Both the position numbers and the translations under genes were made by a program. This document shows, piece by piece, positions 1 to 9,964 of a stretch of DNA of 64,000 nt (positions within the stretch are counted from its first letter, which is position 1; every line of letters starts with the position of its first letter). The notes beneath the pieces are model-generated. The model was not told the origin of the DNA, ran no database searches, and worked only from the letters and a program-made list of their open reading frames with translations. Source of the DNA: Streptomyces seoulensis (GTDB taxonomy: Bacteria > Actinomycetota > Actinomycetes > Streptomycetales > Streptomycetaceae); assembly GCA_013364255.1 (NCBI GenBank), contig CP054936.1:1550001-1614000 (forward strand). The letters run 5' to 3'.

Positions 1-722
1 GCCACGACGCCGAGCGTCAGGTTGACGATCAGCAGCGATCCGAGGTTGGGGATGAGGTGGCGCAGGATGACGCGCAGCGGGCCGACCCCCATGAACTCGG
101 CCGCCTTCACGTAGTCCCGCTCGCGCAGGGAGGTCGAGACCGCCCAGATCACCCGCGCGGTGGACATCCAGCCGAACACGGTCAGCACGATGATCAGCAC
201 CCGCCAGTCGCCGGCCAGCCGGTGGGAGACCAGGGCGAGGATGAGGAAGGAGGGGACGACCAGCAGGAAGTGGATGACGGCGAGCGTCGCCCGCTCGACC
301 CGGCCGCCGAAGTAGGCGGCGCCGGAGCCGATGACCGCGGCGAGGACGACCGTCAGCACCGACACGCTGACCGCGATCGTCAAGGAGCGCTGGAGGCCGT
401 GCACGGCGCAGGCGTAGACGTCGTTGCCGCCCTGGTTGGTGCCGAACCAGTGCACGCCGCTCGGCGGCGCGGTGAGCGCGGTGAAGTCGGCGTCGGTGTA
501 CGCGTAGCGGGTGAGGTGGCCGCCGAGGGCGGCGAACAGCACCAGCAGCGCGAGGATCACCGCTCCGGCGACGGCGAGGCGGTTGCGCGCGAAGCGCCGC
601 GCGTACAGCCGGCCGAGGCCGAGATGGGCGTGCTCGCGGGCGGGGCGCGCCGCGCGCGGCGGCTCCGCGTCCGGGCGGACGGGCGCGCCGGACGGAGCGC
701 CGGCTCTCGCGTCGGTGCTCAT
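1..722 (-). CDS. Oligopeptide/dipeptide ABC transporter permease, DppC/OppC type (3' part cut by window edge)
   Basis: Inner-membrane permease of a peptide/nickel-class ABC importer. My translation from ATG at 722 gives about 240 residues, open at position 1. There is a roughly 40-residue cytoplasmic N-terminus rich in Ala/Pro/Arg, a first membrane helix (about residues 50-70), the family motif HWFGTNQGGNDVY before the transmembrane core, several further hydrophobic helices, and an EAA loop (AAEFMGVGPLRVILRHLIPN) that contacts the ATPase. The start lies 1 nt after the stop of the upstream permease, so the two are co-transcribed and probably translationally coupled. The substrate-binding protein and ATPases would lie outside the window. 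Family call is firm; the substrate is unknown. Confidence 0.88.
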   Translation of the reverse strand, partial: MSTDARAGAPSGAPVRPDAEPPRAARPAREHAHLGLGRLYARRFARNRLAVAGAVILALLVLFAALGGHLTRYAYTDADFTALTAPPSGVHWFGTNQGGNDVYACAVHGLQRSLTIAVSVSVLTVVLAAVIGSGAAYFGGRVERATLAVIHFLLVVPSFLILALVSHRLAGDWRVLIIVLTVFGWMSTARVIWAVSTSLRERDYVKAAEFMGVGPLRVILRHLIPNLGSLLIVNLTLGVV

Positions 723-723
723 G

Positions 724-1707
724 TCAGCTCACCCGCACTCTCGGGTCGAGGAAGACCGTGGCGATGTCCGCGAGGATCGCGCCGACGGCGGTCAGGGTCG
801 CGGCGAAGGCGGCCGTGGCGACCGTGCCGTGCACGTCGTTCTTGCTGATCGTCTGGACGAAGTAGCGGCCCATGCCGTTCCAGGCGAAGACCGACTCGGT
901 GATGACCGCGCCGGTGAAGACGGCCGGGACGCTGAACGCCACGGAGGCCGCGGTCGGGATCAGCGCGGTCCGCAGGGCGTGCCGGCGGATGGCCTGGGCG
1001 CGGGTGAGCCCGGTGGCCCGGGCGGTGCGCACGAAGTCGGCGCCCAGGGTGTCGAGCAGCAGCGAGCGCTGGGTGAGGTGGTAGCCGACGTACCCCATCA
1101 GGGTGAGGCTCGCGGTCGGCAGGATCAGGTGCAGCAGGCGGTCGGCGATCGTGGGCAGCAGGCCCTCGACGCCGGGCGAGTTCTCCCCGGCGACGTAGAG
1201 GAAGCGCAGCCCGGCGTGCTGGTTGAGCCAGATGGCGACGAAGACCACGAGCAGGGCGGCGACGGAGGCGGGGACGTTGAAGACCAGGATGGACACGGCC
1301 TGCGAGAACCGGTCGGCCCAGCCGTACTGCCGGGCGGCGGTGTAGACGCCGAGCGCGACGCCGATCACCACGGACAGGACGGTCGCGAGGGTGACCAGCT
1401 CGGCGCTGACCAGGGCACGGTAGCCGATCTCGCCGTTGACGGAGACGCCGGTCGGGGACCTGCCCCAGTCGAAGTGCAGGGTCACCGAGGTGAGCCAGTC
1501 CCACCAGCGGTGCACGAGCGGTTCCCGGGGATCGAGGTGGTACGGCGCGAGGGCGCGGTCGATCTGGTCCTCGCTGCGCACGGGCCGCAGGTCCCGGTAG
1601 TTCGACCGTGGGTCCAGGAACCAACTGGCGAGGAAGTAGGTGGCGTTGGTGGCGACGACGATCATCAGGAGCCAGCCGGCCGCCTTGCGGATCACATGGC
1701 GCACCAT
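724..1707 (-). CDS. Oligopeptide/dipeptide ABC transporter permease, DppB/OppB type
   Basis: 327-aa integral membrane subunit of a peptide-class ABC importer, partner of the downstream DppC-like permease. The N-terminal helix (residues 9-30) is followed by the periplasmic segment typical of DppB/OppB, further membrane helices, and an EAA loop (RTARATGLTRAQAIRRHAL). Length matches the family (about 310-340 aa). ATG at 1707 is preceded by GAGGAGG 7-8 nt upstream. No binding-protein gene lies upstream: the next gene is an unrelated SDR, and the 247-nt spacer (1708-1954) presumably holds the operon promoter, although I see no clear -35/-10 pair in it. Substrate cannot be told from sequence. Confidence 0.9.
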   Translation of the reverse strand: MVRHVIRKAAGWLLMIVVATNATYFLASWFLDPRSNYRDLRPVRSEDQIDRALAPYHLDPREPLVHRWWDWLTSVTLHFDWGRSPTGVSVNGEIGYRALVSAELVTLATVLSVVIGVALGVYTAARQYGWADRFSQAVSILVFNVPASVAALLVVFVAIWLNQHAGLRFLYVAGENSPGVEGLLPTIADRLLHLILPTASLTLMGYVGYHLTQRSLLLDTLGADFVRTARATGLTRAQAIRRHALRTALIPTAASVAFSVPAVFTGAVITESVFAWNGMGRYFVQTISKNDVHGTVATAAFAATLTAVGAILADIATVFLDPRVRVS

Positions 1708-1954
1708 GCGCGGAACCTCCTCTGCGCACCTGTGGGCCGCGCCGGGGGAGCGCTGGGAGGAGGGGCTTGATACATGGGTGGGGGAGGCTTTCTGCGGAAG
1801 CGATACGAAGACCCGTGGGGGGCGATGTCAGCCTGGTCCGCGCTTCGCCGTCACGCCAGCCTTCGCCCGGCGCCGCCACGAGGTCGTCATGCCGCCGTAG
1901 CAAAGAAACCGGTGTACGGGGCGAATCGGATCATCTCGCGGCGGTGGCCCCGGA

Positions 1955-2713
1955 CTACGGGAAGAGCCGGCCCGCGCTCGGGTGGTCCTGGGCGGCGTCC
2001 ACGCAGACGTTGGCGCCGTTGATCCCGCCGGCGCGGGCCGAGAGCAGGAAGCACGCCACGTCCGCCACCTCGCGCGGCTCCACCAGCCGCCCCCGGGGGA
2101 AGTCGTCGCGGGCGAACTCCTCGTACCGCTCGGGCCGGTTGTCCCGGAACCAGGCCCAGCCCCCGCCCTCGAACAGCACCGAACCCGGACTGAGCGCGTT
2201 CACCCGGATGTTGCGCGGCCCCAGCTCCTGGCCGAGGGCGGCGGCGAGGTGGATCTCCGCCGCCTTCGCCGAGGCGTACGACGACTTCGGGCCCGGCTTC
2301 CAACCCGTGATCGACGCCACGACGAGCGCGCTGCCGCCGCCGCGCCGCTCGAAGTGCGGCACCGCGCTGCGGATGGCGTGGGCGGCGTGCAGGACGTTCA
2401 CCTCGTAGGTGCGCAGCCAGTCCTCGGGCGTCGAGTCCAGCAGGCCGCCGCCGGACGCGCCGCCGGCGTTGGCCACCAGCAGGTCGAGACCGCCCATCCG
2501 CTCGGCCGCCTCGTCGACGGCCCGGGCGAGCGCGTCCGGGTCCGTGACGTCCGCCCGGACGCCGGGCAGTCCGCACTCCTGGAGCCGCCGCGGGTCCCGT
2601 CCGCAGACGGTGACCGCCGCGCCCTCCTCGTGCAGCGCGCGGCCGATGGCCAGCCCGATGCCGCCGCTTCCGCCGGTGATGAAGGCCGTCTTCCCCGCGA
2701 GTCCCAGATCCAT
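1955..2713 (-). CDS. SDR-family NAD(P)-dependent oxidoreductase
   Basis: 252-aa classical short-chain dehydrogenase/reductase. The cofactor-binding Rossmann motif TGGSGGIG is at residues 13-20, the NAG motif at 82-84, and the catalytic Ser134 (VVASITGW), Tyr146 and Lys150 (YASAK) are all present, so the enzyme looks active. The C-terminal GGINGANVCVDA element is the usual SDR dimer/C-terminal motif. ATG at 2713 was chosen because the Rossmann fold starts seven residues later; the same frame runs open further upstream but is not SDR-like there. It lies 70 nt downstream of the Sua5 gene on the same strand and may be read with it. Substrate unknown. Confidence 0.9.
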   Translation of the reverse strand: MDLGLAGKTAFITGGSGGIGLAIGRALHEEGAAVTVCGRDPRRLQECGLPGVRADVTDPDALARAVDEAAERMGGLDLLVANAGGASGGGLLDSTPEDWLRTYEVNVLHAAHAIRSAVPHFERRGGGSALVVASITGWKPGPKSSYASAKAAEIHLAAALGQELGPRNIRVNALSPGSVLFEGGGWAWFRDNRPERYEEFARDDFPRGRLVEPREVADVACFLLSARAGGINGANVCVDAAQDHPSAGRLFP

Positions 2714-2783
2714 GGCGGCAGCGTCCCAGCACCCGCCGGCATGATCAACCCATCGCGCCCGGCCCGTCCGGGCCGGGCGGCGG

Positions 2784-3767
2784 TCACACGGTGGGGCGGG
2801 GCCCCGCGGCGCGGCGCAGCCGGTTGGCGATCGCCAGTCCCAGCCCCTCCTCCACCGGCAGCGACGCGACGATGAGGTCGCACCCCTGCTGGTCGAGGTC
2901 GCGTAGGAACCCGTACAGCCCGCGCGCGTAGGCGGCCGTGGAACCGGGCACCCGCGCCACGGCGTGCGCCCGCACCGGGGTGTCGGCGAGGGCGGGCGGC
3001 AGGAAGACGCCCACCCGGTGCCCCAGCTCCCGCGCGAGCTCCGCCTCGGCGACGACCTTCTCCGGCTCGACGAGGACGACCCGCGCACGCGGCGCGTAGT
3101 GCGACGGGTGCTGGCCCGGCACCCGCACGGAGCTGGTCGCCGGGACGGCGAGCGGGTGTCCCAGCACCGCTTCGAGCTCCTCGCGCGTCACCCCGCCGGG
3201 CCGCAGGATGCTCGGGGCGTCGCCGGTGACGTCCACGATGGTCGACTCGACGCCGACCTCGCAGGAGCCGCCGTCCAGCACGAAGTCGACGGCGTCCCCC
3301 AGCTCCGCGCGGACGTGGTGCGCGGTGGTGGGGCTGACCGAGCCGAAGCGGTTGGCGGAGGGGGCCGTGACACCGCCGCCGAAGGCCGCGAGCAGCGCGA
3401 GCGCCACGGGGTGGTCGGGCACCCGCACGGCCACCGTCTCCAGGCCGCCGGTGGCTTCCAGGGGCACCCGGCGGCCGCGCCGCAGGACCAGGGTGAGCGG
3501 CCCCGGCCAGAAGTGCTCGGCCAGCAGGCGCGCCGTCTTTGGCACCTCCTCGACCCAGTCGTCCAGGAGCCGCGCGCCGCCCAGGTGGACGATCAGCGGG
3601 TGGTTGGGCGGCCGCCCCTTGACCTGGAAGATGCGCGAGACGGCGACGGGGTTCTCGGCGTCGGCGCCCAGACCGTAGACGGTTTCGGTCGGGAGGGCCA
3701 CGAGCCCTCCGGCGCGCAGCACACCGGCTGCCTTCTCGATGTCACTGGTTCTCGCCGTCACCCTCAC
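2784..3767 (-). CDS. L-threonylcarbamoyladenylate synthase, Sua5/YwlC type
   Basis: 327-aa cytoplasmic enzyme that makes threonylcarbamoyl-AMP from Thr, bicarbonate and ATP, the first step of the universal tRNA t6A37 modification. Visible motifs are PTETVYGLG (26-34), the substrate-binding KGRPPNHPL (50-58), SANRFGSVSPT and ILRPGGVT. The length and the extra C-terminal domain (about 210-327) match the two-domain Sua5/YwlC form rather than the short TsaC/YrdC form. The start is GTG at 3767; an ATG five bases further upstream is followed at once by a stop. This is normally a housekeeping gene, so it marks the window as core chromosome here. Confidence 0.93.
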   Translation of the reverse strand: MRVTARTSDIEKAAGVLRAGGLVALPTETVYGLGADAENPVAVSRIFQVKGRPPNHPLIVHLGGARLLDDWVEEVPKTARLLAEHFWPGPLTLVLRRGRRVPLEATGGLETVAVRVPDHPVALALLAAFGGGVTAPSANRFGSVSPTTAHHVRAELGDAVDFVLDGGSCEVGVESTIVDVTGDAPSILRPGGVTREELEAVLGHPLAVPATSSVRVPGQHPSHYAPRARVVLVEPEKVVAEAELARELGHRVGVFLPPALADTPVRAHAVARVPGSTAAYARGLYGFLRDLDQQGCDLIVASLPVEEGLGLAIANRLRRAAGPRPTV

Positions 3768-3816
3768 ATCCTAGGCGTCCGTCCGCACCCCACCGCACCG
3801 CGCGGCGTGCGCCCGG

Positions 3817-5025
3817 TCAGTCGCCGGCGCCGCCGCGCAGGTCCAGCGCGCGCAGGACCGCCTCCAGGGCGAAGCGGTGGTCGGGGTCGGTGAGCCGGTC
3901 GCCGAGCCGGGCGTCCAGGTTGCGCAGGCGGTAGCGCACCGTCTGGGCGTGCACGCCGAGGATCTCGCCGACCTGCTCCGCGGTGGCCCGGGTGGACACG
4001 TGCACGCGCAGCGTCTCCAGGAGCCGGTCGCGCCGGCTGGCGGGCAGCTCGCGCAGCGGGGCGAGCTCCCTGGCCGCCACCTGGGACATGAGGGGCGGGT
4101 CGGACAGCAGCCATAGGGTGACCAGGTGGTCCTCGCAGGAGATCAGGGGGGCGTCGGCCAGGACGCCCTCGTCGACCAGTTGCAGCGCGCGCCGGGCCCA
4201 GCGGACGGAGTCGGCCGCCTGGTCGTGCGGCACGGTCAGGCCCACGGCGGCCTGCGTGCCGGCCAGCGCCTTCTCCAGCGTCGCCAGCCGCTGTGGGGTC
4301 ATGGCTCCGGGGAACAGCAGGTGCGGCTGGGGGATGTCCAGGTCCGCCAGGACGTCCGCCGGGAGCCCCGCCTCCAGCTGGTCGGGGACGGGGGAGCGCA
4401 GGGCGACGAGGGTGACCTCGGCCGGCAGCTGCCAGGCGGCGGCCTCGCACAGCTCCATGACGGTCGACTGGGACAGCGGCGGCGCGGCGAGGATCAGGTG
4501 CAGCAGCTTCCTGCGCAGCGCGGAGACCTCGGAGGCGGCCCGGGACTGCACCTCGACATATCCCTCGCGGGAGATCGCCTCCAGTTCCTCGACGTAGGCG
4601 AACAGGGCGTCGGCGAAGGCCAGGACGACGGTGGCGGAGAGGTGGTAGTGCCGGCCGACGGCCTTGGCACGGCGCAGGGCGACCCGCGCGCCGAGCCGGT
4701 ACGCGCCCTGGAGGGTGCCCATGTCGCGGCCCTCGTAGGCCTCCACGCGCCCGAACTTGCGCAGCAGCTCGTCGCGCACCGTCGAGTCCTTGCCCGGTTC
4801 GGCCACCCGGTCCACGAAGGCGGACAGGGCCTGTTCGACGCCCTGGCGGATGGCGTCGGCGTTGGGGCCGTTGAGCAGGCGGGCGTAGACGGGATAGGCG
4901 CGGATGACCTCCAGGCGTATCTCCTTCATGAGCCCGGGTAATTCCGGTCTGATGAGGGCCGCGAACTCCCTGGGCAGGGGGTCGAGCGGTTCTCCGAGTT
5001 CCGGTGGCCTCATGGTTGACGGCAT
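3817..5025 (-). CDS. PucR-type helix-turn-helix transcriptional regulator
   Basis: 402-aa regulator with an all-helical N-terminal sensory region, a GGDEF-like/CdaR-like middle region, and a C-terminal PucR HTH (about residues 340-395; ILGVHAQTVRYRLRNLDARL). The family controls purine, amino-acid or secondary-metabolite genes, usually as activators. ATG at 5025 (MPSTMRPPEL) has GAGGA about 11 nt upstream; ATG at 5013 is an alternative start. The target is not obvious: the leftward neighbour is the Sua5 gene and the upstream spacer carries a long inverted repeat (5072-5106) that could be its operator. A second PucR-type gene, interrupted, lies at 58176-59420. Confidence 0.85.
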   Translation of the reverse strand: MPSTMRPPELGEPLDPLPREFAALIRPELPGLMKEIRLEVIRAYPVYARLLNGPNADAIRQGVEQALSAFVDRVAEPGKDSTVRDELLRKFGRVEAYEGRDMGTLQGAYRLGARVALRRAKAVGRHYHLSATVVLAFADALFAYVEELEAISREGYVEVQSRAASEVSALRRKLLHLILAAPPLSQSTVMELCEAAAWQLPAEVTLVALRSPVPDQLEAGLPADVLADLDIPQPHLLFPGAMTPQRLATLEKALAGTQAAVGLTVPHDQAADSVRWARRALQLVDEGVLADAPLISCEDHLVTLWLLSDPPLMSQVAARELAPLRELPASRRDRLLETLRVHVSTRATAEQVGEILGVHAQTVRYRLRNLDARLGDRLTDPDHRFALEAVLRALDLRGGAGD

Positions 5026-5071
5026 GAGTCTGTCGTTCCTCGCTCTCGACGCGCCTGGTGGGGGAGAGCGA

Positions 5072-5106
5072 CCGGTGTCACCCGTCCCGGGAGCGGGTGA
5101 CACCGG
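5072..5106. repeat. 13-bp perfect inverted repeat upstream of the PucR gene
   Basis: CCGGTGTCACCCG (5072-5084), a 9-nt spacer, then CGGGTGACACCGG (5094-5106). It lies 47 nt upstream of the PucR start and 138 nt past the stop of the secreted-protein gene, both on the minus strand. It could be an operator for the regulator or a terminator for the upstream operon; there is no U-tract, so the sequence does not decide. Confidence 0.55.
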
Positions 5107-5243
5107 CCTGCCTACAGGTGCATGTCAGTGTGAAAGGTGAAGTTAAATCAACTCCTCCGGGATGTGCACCAGTCGTGCGCACATTGGTGTCGTGCGGGGG
5201 CCGTCGGCGGCCGGGTCGGCTGATACTCGCCGGTGGACGGCCA

Positions 5244-6194
5244 TTACCTGACGGCGGAGTGCCAGCCCTGGGAGAGCACCTTGCCGGCGTCGGGCGCGAC
5301 CGTGCCGGGGGCCAGCAGACCCGCCAGCGAGGTGTGGGTGTCGTTGAGCGTGAGGTTGTTCTTCCCCGCGGCCGACGGCAGCCCGGTCTTGAGGTTGACC
5401 GCCGCGTCGATCAGGCCGAGCAGTCCCAGCCCGCAGCCGCTGGCGCCGGGCACGGCGAAGGTGCTGTCGCTCTGGACCGACCCGGTGAGGTTGATCCGGC
5501 TCATCTCGCCGTCGTCGGCGAGGGTGCCGTCGGCCTTGAAGAACGTCATGCCGAAGTCGGGCAGGTTGAGGTTCTTCGGGCGCAGCACGATCGGGTTCGA
5601 CTTGGTGCCGATGTAGCAGTTGGAGCCCAGGAACGGGTTCTGGAGGTGGATGCGGACCGGGATGGCGACGATCGTCTGGTCCGTGAGGATGCCCGCGGTC
5701 TGGTCGAAGTCGCTGGGTGTGCCGACCGACTCCACGGTGGCCGTGATCTTGTTGAGGCTGCTGTCGGTGATCTGCCGGCAGATGGCCGTCACGGCCGGGA
5801 TGTTGCTCGGGCACATCAGGCCCAGCAGACCGCCGGGCACGGTCGCCGAGTCGGCGATCAGGGAGCCGCCGGCCGGGGCGGCGACGGTGCTGGTGCCGTC
5901 CGCGTTCTCCACGACGCCGATCTGGAGGTCGGTGCGGCCCGTGGTCACCGTGGTGTTGCCCAGCTTGATGGAGCCGCTCGCCGAGGTCGACACCACGCAC
6001 TGCGGGGTCCGGTCCAGACCGTCCGCCGCCAGCAGCGCCGGGGCGTCCACGGGACAGCGGGTGAAGGGCGCCCACTCGCCGTTGAGCTGGGTCGTCGCGG
6101 CGGTGGCCGCTCCCATGGCGGCGAAGGAGGCGAGGGCGGTGCCGAGCGCGGTGACGGTGCTGACGAGTCCGGCACGGCGGGAGATTCCGGTCAT
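5244..6194 (-). CDS. Secreted protein of unknown function
   Basis: 316 aa. The N-terminus has two arginines followed by a hydrophobic stretch and an Ala-rich cleavage region (FAAMGAATAA), a typical Sec signal peptide ending near residue 33. The mature part has several cysteines, is rich in Ser/Thr/Gly and looks like a beta-rich extracellular domain; I recognise no enzyme motif. ATG at 6194 is preceded by GGAAGG. It is the last gene of a leftward run of four secreted proteins that faces the mce operon; only 37 nt separate it from the DUF6801-like gene. A shared role with that gene at the cell surface is inferred from position only. Confidence 0.75.
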   Translation of the reverse strand: MTGISRRAGLVSTVTALGTALASFAAMGAATAATTQLNGEWAPFTRCPVDAPALLAADGLDRTPQCVVSTSASGSIKLGNTTVTTGRTDLQIGVVENADGTSTVAAPAGGSLIADSATVPGGLLGLMCPSNIPAVTAICRQITDSSLNKITATVESVGTPSDFDQTAGILTDQTIVAIPVRIHLQNPFLGSNCYIGTKSNPIVLRPKNLNLPDFGMTFFKADGTLADDGEMSRINLTGSVQSDSTFAVPGASGCGLGLLGLIDAAVNLKTGLPSAAGKNNLTLNDTHTSLAGLLAPGTVAPDAGKVLSQGWHSAVR

Positions 6195-6231
6195 GAGATG
6201 CCTTCCGTGAGGGTACGGGGAGTGGCGGGAT

Positions 6232-7881
6232 TCAGCGCTGGGCGACGGGGATCTTTATCGGCTGCTTGTCATCGGTGCACTCGGTTCCGTAGTGGGGCTC
6301 GAACTGGCCGCATGCCTGCCCCTGGATCTGCTTGACGTAGTTGTCCGGCCCGGACACCGAGGCCGTCAGCAGCCGGTCGACGTTCTCGCCGGCCGCCGTC
6401 CTGCAGCCGGTGAACTCGGGGATCGTGACGCTGCCGGTCAACTCGCCGCCGGAGGACAGCTGGTAACCGGTGGCCGGCATGCCGCCGACGTACTCGCCGT
6501 GGCCCTTCACCAGCAGATGGTCCCCGGGGTGCTGCGCCGGGTCCGGGTCGGGCGAGCGGAGCGACGTCCTGGTGCGGCAGGAGGCTCCCACGTCCAGGGG
6601 CGTGCCGTTGACGCTCAGCGAGGTGACATGGAGCACCACCGGGACGCGGATGTAGGTGTCCAGTGAGCCGCCGAAGGTCGACATGTCCAGGGCGCCGACG
6701 GAGTCGACGGTCAGGGGACCCGTCTGCTCCAGCACCATGGTGGCCGTCGCCGGGACGAAGTCGAAGGTCAGGAAGGTGGCCGTGAACGGCGCGGTGCTGG
6801 CCTCCTGCCGATAGTAGAACTGGCCCTCGGAGTGCTGGGTGAGGAGGTATTGACTGCCGTCCGGCGACAGCGACCCGAGCAGGTCCCCCTGCTCGATGAA
6901 CGTGCACGACGGCGGGAGCAGCGTCGCGGCCTTCTGCTTGCGCACGTTCGTGTAGCCGGTGACGTACGTGTCCAGCGACCTCGTCGTCGCCGGGTGGTGC
7001 TCGTCGTACTTGCACGGTGCCACGCCGTCGCGGTCCGTGGTGGTACCGGGCGTGTCCCCGGCGATCCTCGGGGCCCGCCGGCTCTGCGAGGCGCCGGGCT
7101 GTCCGGACGGCTGTCCGGAGGGCGAGGACGACCCGGAGGGCGTGGCGGAGCCGGAGGGCGAGGACGGCCCGGAGGGCGAGGACGACGGCGAGCCGCCCGA
7201 CGTGAACCCGACCGGCACGGTGGCCAGCAGGCCGTGTCCGGACGCGTCCTTGTCGAGGGTGCAGGCGACCGTGAGCGGAGCGGGCCCGGCGCCCGCGCCG
7301 TCGGTCGTGGTCACGGCCAGATCGACGGCCAGGTTCCCGGCCGAGATCGTCAGGTCGCCGGCGCTCTGCCCGGTCACCGAGGGGACGTCGCCCGTCGCGG
7401 ACAGGGTGAGCGGCCCCGAGCCGGGGACGGCGACCGGGGCGGCCGTGCCGTGCCAGGTCGCCTCGGCCGTGGCGTCGTTCTGGGCGACGCCGACGGAGAG
7501 GCGGGTCGCGGCTGTGATCCCGGCCCCCTCGGGCGCCTTGAGGTCCGTCACCGCCTCGGCGGGGAGTTCCACGGTGGTGGTGACGTCCGAGGGCCGGATC
7601 GCCTCACCGGGCACCACCCGGTCCGGGAAGGCCGCCGAGACCCGTACCGTCGCCTGCCGCTGCCCGGACGGAAGCGTGCACACGTAGGGCAGCGTGGTGT
7701 CGACCTGCTGGGTGCCCGCGGCGGCGACCGCGGCCGGGACCATGGCGGCGAGCACGACGAACGCGGCGGTCGTCGCGGTCCTGGCCCGGGCGTGCGCGGT
7801 GCGCCGGGCGGCCGCGCGGGGGAACGCCGGCCGCTGCTTCGTCCGGGCGGGTGCGGAGGGAACACCGCGGGGCCGCTTCAC
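6232..7881 (-). CDS. Secreted DUF6801-like protein
   Basis: 549 aa, starting at GTG 7881, which overlaps the stop of the upstream gene by 4 nt (GTGA) and implies translational coupling. A basic N-terminus of about 35 residues precedes the hydrophobic signal (AFVVLAAMVPAAVAAAG). Residues about 60-230 (from LPYVCTLPSGQ) form a beta-rich domain that I match from memory to DUF6801. A Ser/Pro/Gly linker (about 230-280) follows, then a second extracellular domain with several Cys that resembles the general style of the downstream 316-aa protein. No catalytic motif was recognised. The domain call is from recall and the function is unknown. Confidence 0.7.
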   Translation of the reverse strand: MKRPRGVPSAPARTKQRPAFPRAAARRTAHARARTATTAAFVVLAAMVPAAVAAAGTQQVDTTLPYVCTLPSGQRQATVRVSAAFPDRVVPGEAIRPSDVTTTVELPAEAVTDLKAPEGAGITAATRLSVGVAQNDATAEATWHGTAAPVAVPGSGPLTLSATGDVPSVTGQSAGDLTISAGNLAVDLAVTTTDGAGAGPAPLTVACTLDKDASGHGLLATVPVGFTSGGSPSSSPSGPSSPSGSATPSGSSSPSGQPSGQPGASQSRRAPRIAGDTPGTTTDRDGVAPCKYDEHHPATTRSLDTYVTGYTNVRKQKAATLLPPSCTFIEQGDLLGSLSPDGSQYLLTQHSEGQFYYRQEASTAPFTATFLTFDFVPATATMVLEQTGPLTVDSVGALDMSTFGGSLDTYIRVPVVLHVTSLSVNGTPLDVGASCRTRTSLRSPDPDPAQHPGDHLLVKGHGEYVGGMPATGYQLSSGGELTGSVTIPEFTGCRTAAGENVDRLLTASVSGPDNYVKQIQGQACGQFEPHYGTECTDDKQPIKIPVAQR

Positions 7882-8510
7882 GGTTGGGAGCCAGTGATCT
7901 TCGGGATGCTGCTCGTGCCCTTCACCTTGACGAGGTAGTCGCCCTTGAAGGTGGGTTTGGTGGAGGTCGTGACGAGCGTGCCGCAGTTGGTGGCCGAGGC
8001 GACGGTCAGTTCGCCCGGGACGCTGTTGACGGCCAGGACGCCGGTGGAGTTGTCGTACGAACTCGACGCCTTGCCCGCCACGGTGAAGAAGCAGGCGCCC
8101 AGGACCGCCTTGGCGCTGATGTCGCCGACGTGGCCGGTGGTGACACCGGTCGAGGGGTCGTAGTCCCGCGCGACGATCGACCACGGGGTGATGGCGGTGA
8201 TCGTGATGTTGCCCAGGATGGTGCTGCAGGGCGAGGTGATGGTGCCGATGGTGACGGCGCCGACGCTCCCGACCTTGGCCGGGTTGCCGTTGCCGCCGGT
8301 CAGGGTGCCGGACGCGCTGGATGCCGTGCAGGTGACCGGAATGTTGAAGGTCATCGTGATGTTCCCGCTGTTGACCGCCGTGAAGCCGGCCGCCGAGGGA
8401 CTGACGGTCCAGACCGTGGACGGGTTCGCGGAGGCGGGGACGACGGCGATGCCGAACGCTGCCGTGCCCGCGCCCACCGCGACGGCGACCCTGCCGAGGG
8501 GCCTCTTCAT
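7878..8510 (-). CDS. Secreted 210-aa protein, paralogue of the next gene upstream
   Basis: 210 aa with signal peptide (cleavage after PASA, about residue 28). The mature domain is beta-rich, low in charge and contains several cysteines. It is closely related to the 210-aa protein at 8639-9271 over its whole length: shared blocks include [41 protein letters not shown] and TSTKPTFKG. The pair is therefore a tandem duplication. Its 3' end overlaps the DUF6801-like gene by 4 nt. The function is not recognised; a wall-associated or spore-surface role is possible but unsupported. Confidence 0.75.
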   Translation of the reverse strand: MKRPLGRVAVAVGAGTAAFGIAVVPASANPSTVWTVSPSAAGFTAVNSGNITMTFNIPVTCTASSASGTLTGGNGNPAKVGSVGAVTIGTITSPCSTILGNITITAITPWSIVARDYDPSTGVTTGHVGDISAKAVLGACFFTVAGKASSSYDNSTGVLAVNSVPGELTVASATNCGTLVTTSTKPTFKGDYLVKVKGTSSIPKITGSQP

Positions 8511-8582
8511 GACTGGGTGACTCTCCTTCTTCCGGGCGGCGCCGCCGGGGACGCCGCGGTGCCGGTACGCCCCGGACCGGCG

Positions 8583-8621
8583 GCAACCGCCCGGCCGGGG
8601 GTGACCCGGCCAGGCGGTTGC
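8583..8621 (-). terminator. Strong hairpin between the two 210-aa paralogues
   Basis: 17-bp stem with a 5-nt loop. On the minus strand GCAACCGCCTGGCCGGG pairs with CCCGGCCGGGCGGTTGC, with one G-U wobble (a C-A mismatch on the plus strand). It begins 17 nt after the stop of the upstream paralogue. Strand-specific pairing favours a leftward RNA hairpin: an attenuating terminator or mRNA 3'-end stabiliser that would make the first paralogue more abundant than the rest of the run. There is no U-tract. Confidence 0.65.
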
Positions 8622-8638
8622 GAGCGGACTCGTCGGGA

Positions 8639-9451
<813 letters not shown>

Positions 9452-9860
9452 TCAGGTGAGCAGCCCGCGCCGCCGCTTCATCACCCGCTGCCAAGAAAGA
9501 CGGCCGCCGGTTGTGCACCCGTCGAGCCCGTGAAACAGCGCGCGCAGCTCCCGGAAACAGTCGTCAGGGGCGGCCCGTACGCGTCCGATGACAATTCCGG
9601 GCGGGGAAATTGTCACCGCGTTGACAGCTCGCCGAAGAGCGGATCACATATCGCGGTAAATATGCGATCGCCTATTGCCCGTCCAGGTTACTCGGCCGTA
9701 ACGTGCCGGATGCAGCACTGACCTCCGCATCGGCGGCCCCCCGTCGGCCGGAGGTGTGGCGGTCGTGCGGCCCGTGTCCTCCTTCAGGGCCGTGCGCCCG
9801 CCGGCAGGGCCTCGCGTATCCCACCCCCCGGAGACGCGCGGCCCTGCTCTGTCGTCCGGA

Positions 9861-9886
9861 GACAAGGTCGTGGACCGCACCTTGTC
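9861..9886. promoter_or_regulatory. Candidate operator upstream of the mce operon
   Basis: Perfect 8-bp inverted repeat GACAAGGT (9861-9868), 10-nt spacer, ACCTTGTC (9879-9886), 122 nt upstream of the first mce gene. The 18-nt spacing between arm centres, close to two helical turns, suits a dimeric repressor. A related half site (GTGACAAAG) follows at 9892. The regulator is unknown; mycobacterial mce operons are controlled by GntR or TetR regulators, but none is encoded next to this operon. Confidence 0.5.
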
Positions 9887-9964
9887 TGCGCGGTGACAAA
9901 GTCCGGGAGGGCATCGGGAAACCGGTGCCGTCCCTGTTGCCACAGAACCGCGCACCGGCTTAGC

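Noticed and set aside
5058..6335. Plus-strand open frame opposite the 316-aa secreted protein
   Set aside because: Arg/Gly-rich composition and no start signal; the minus strand has a signal peptide and consistent codon bias.
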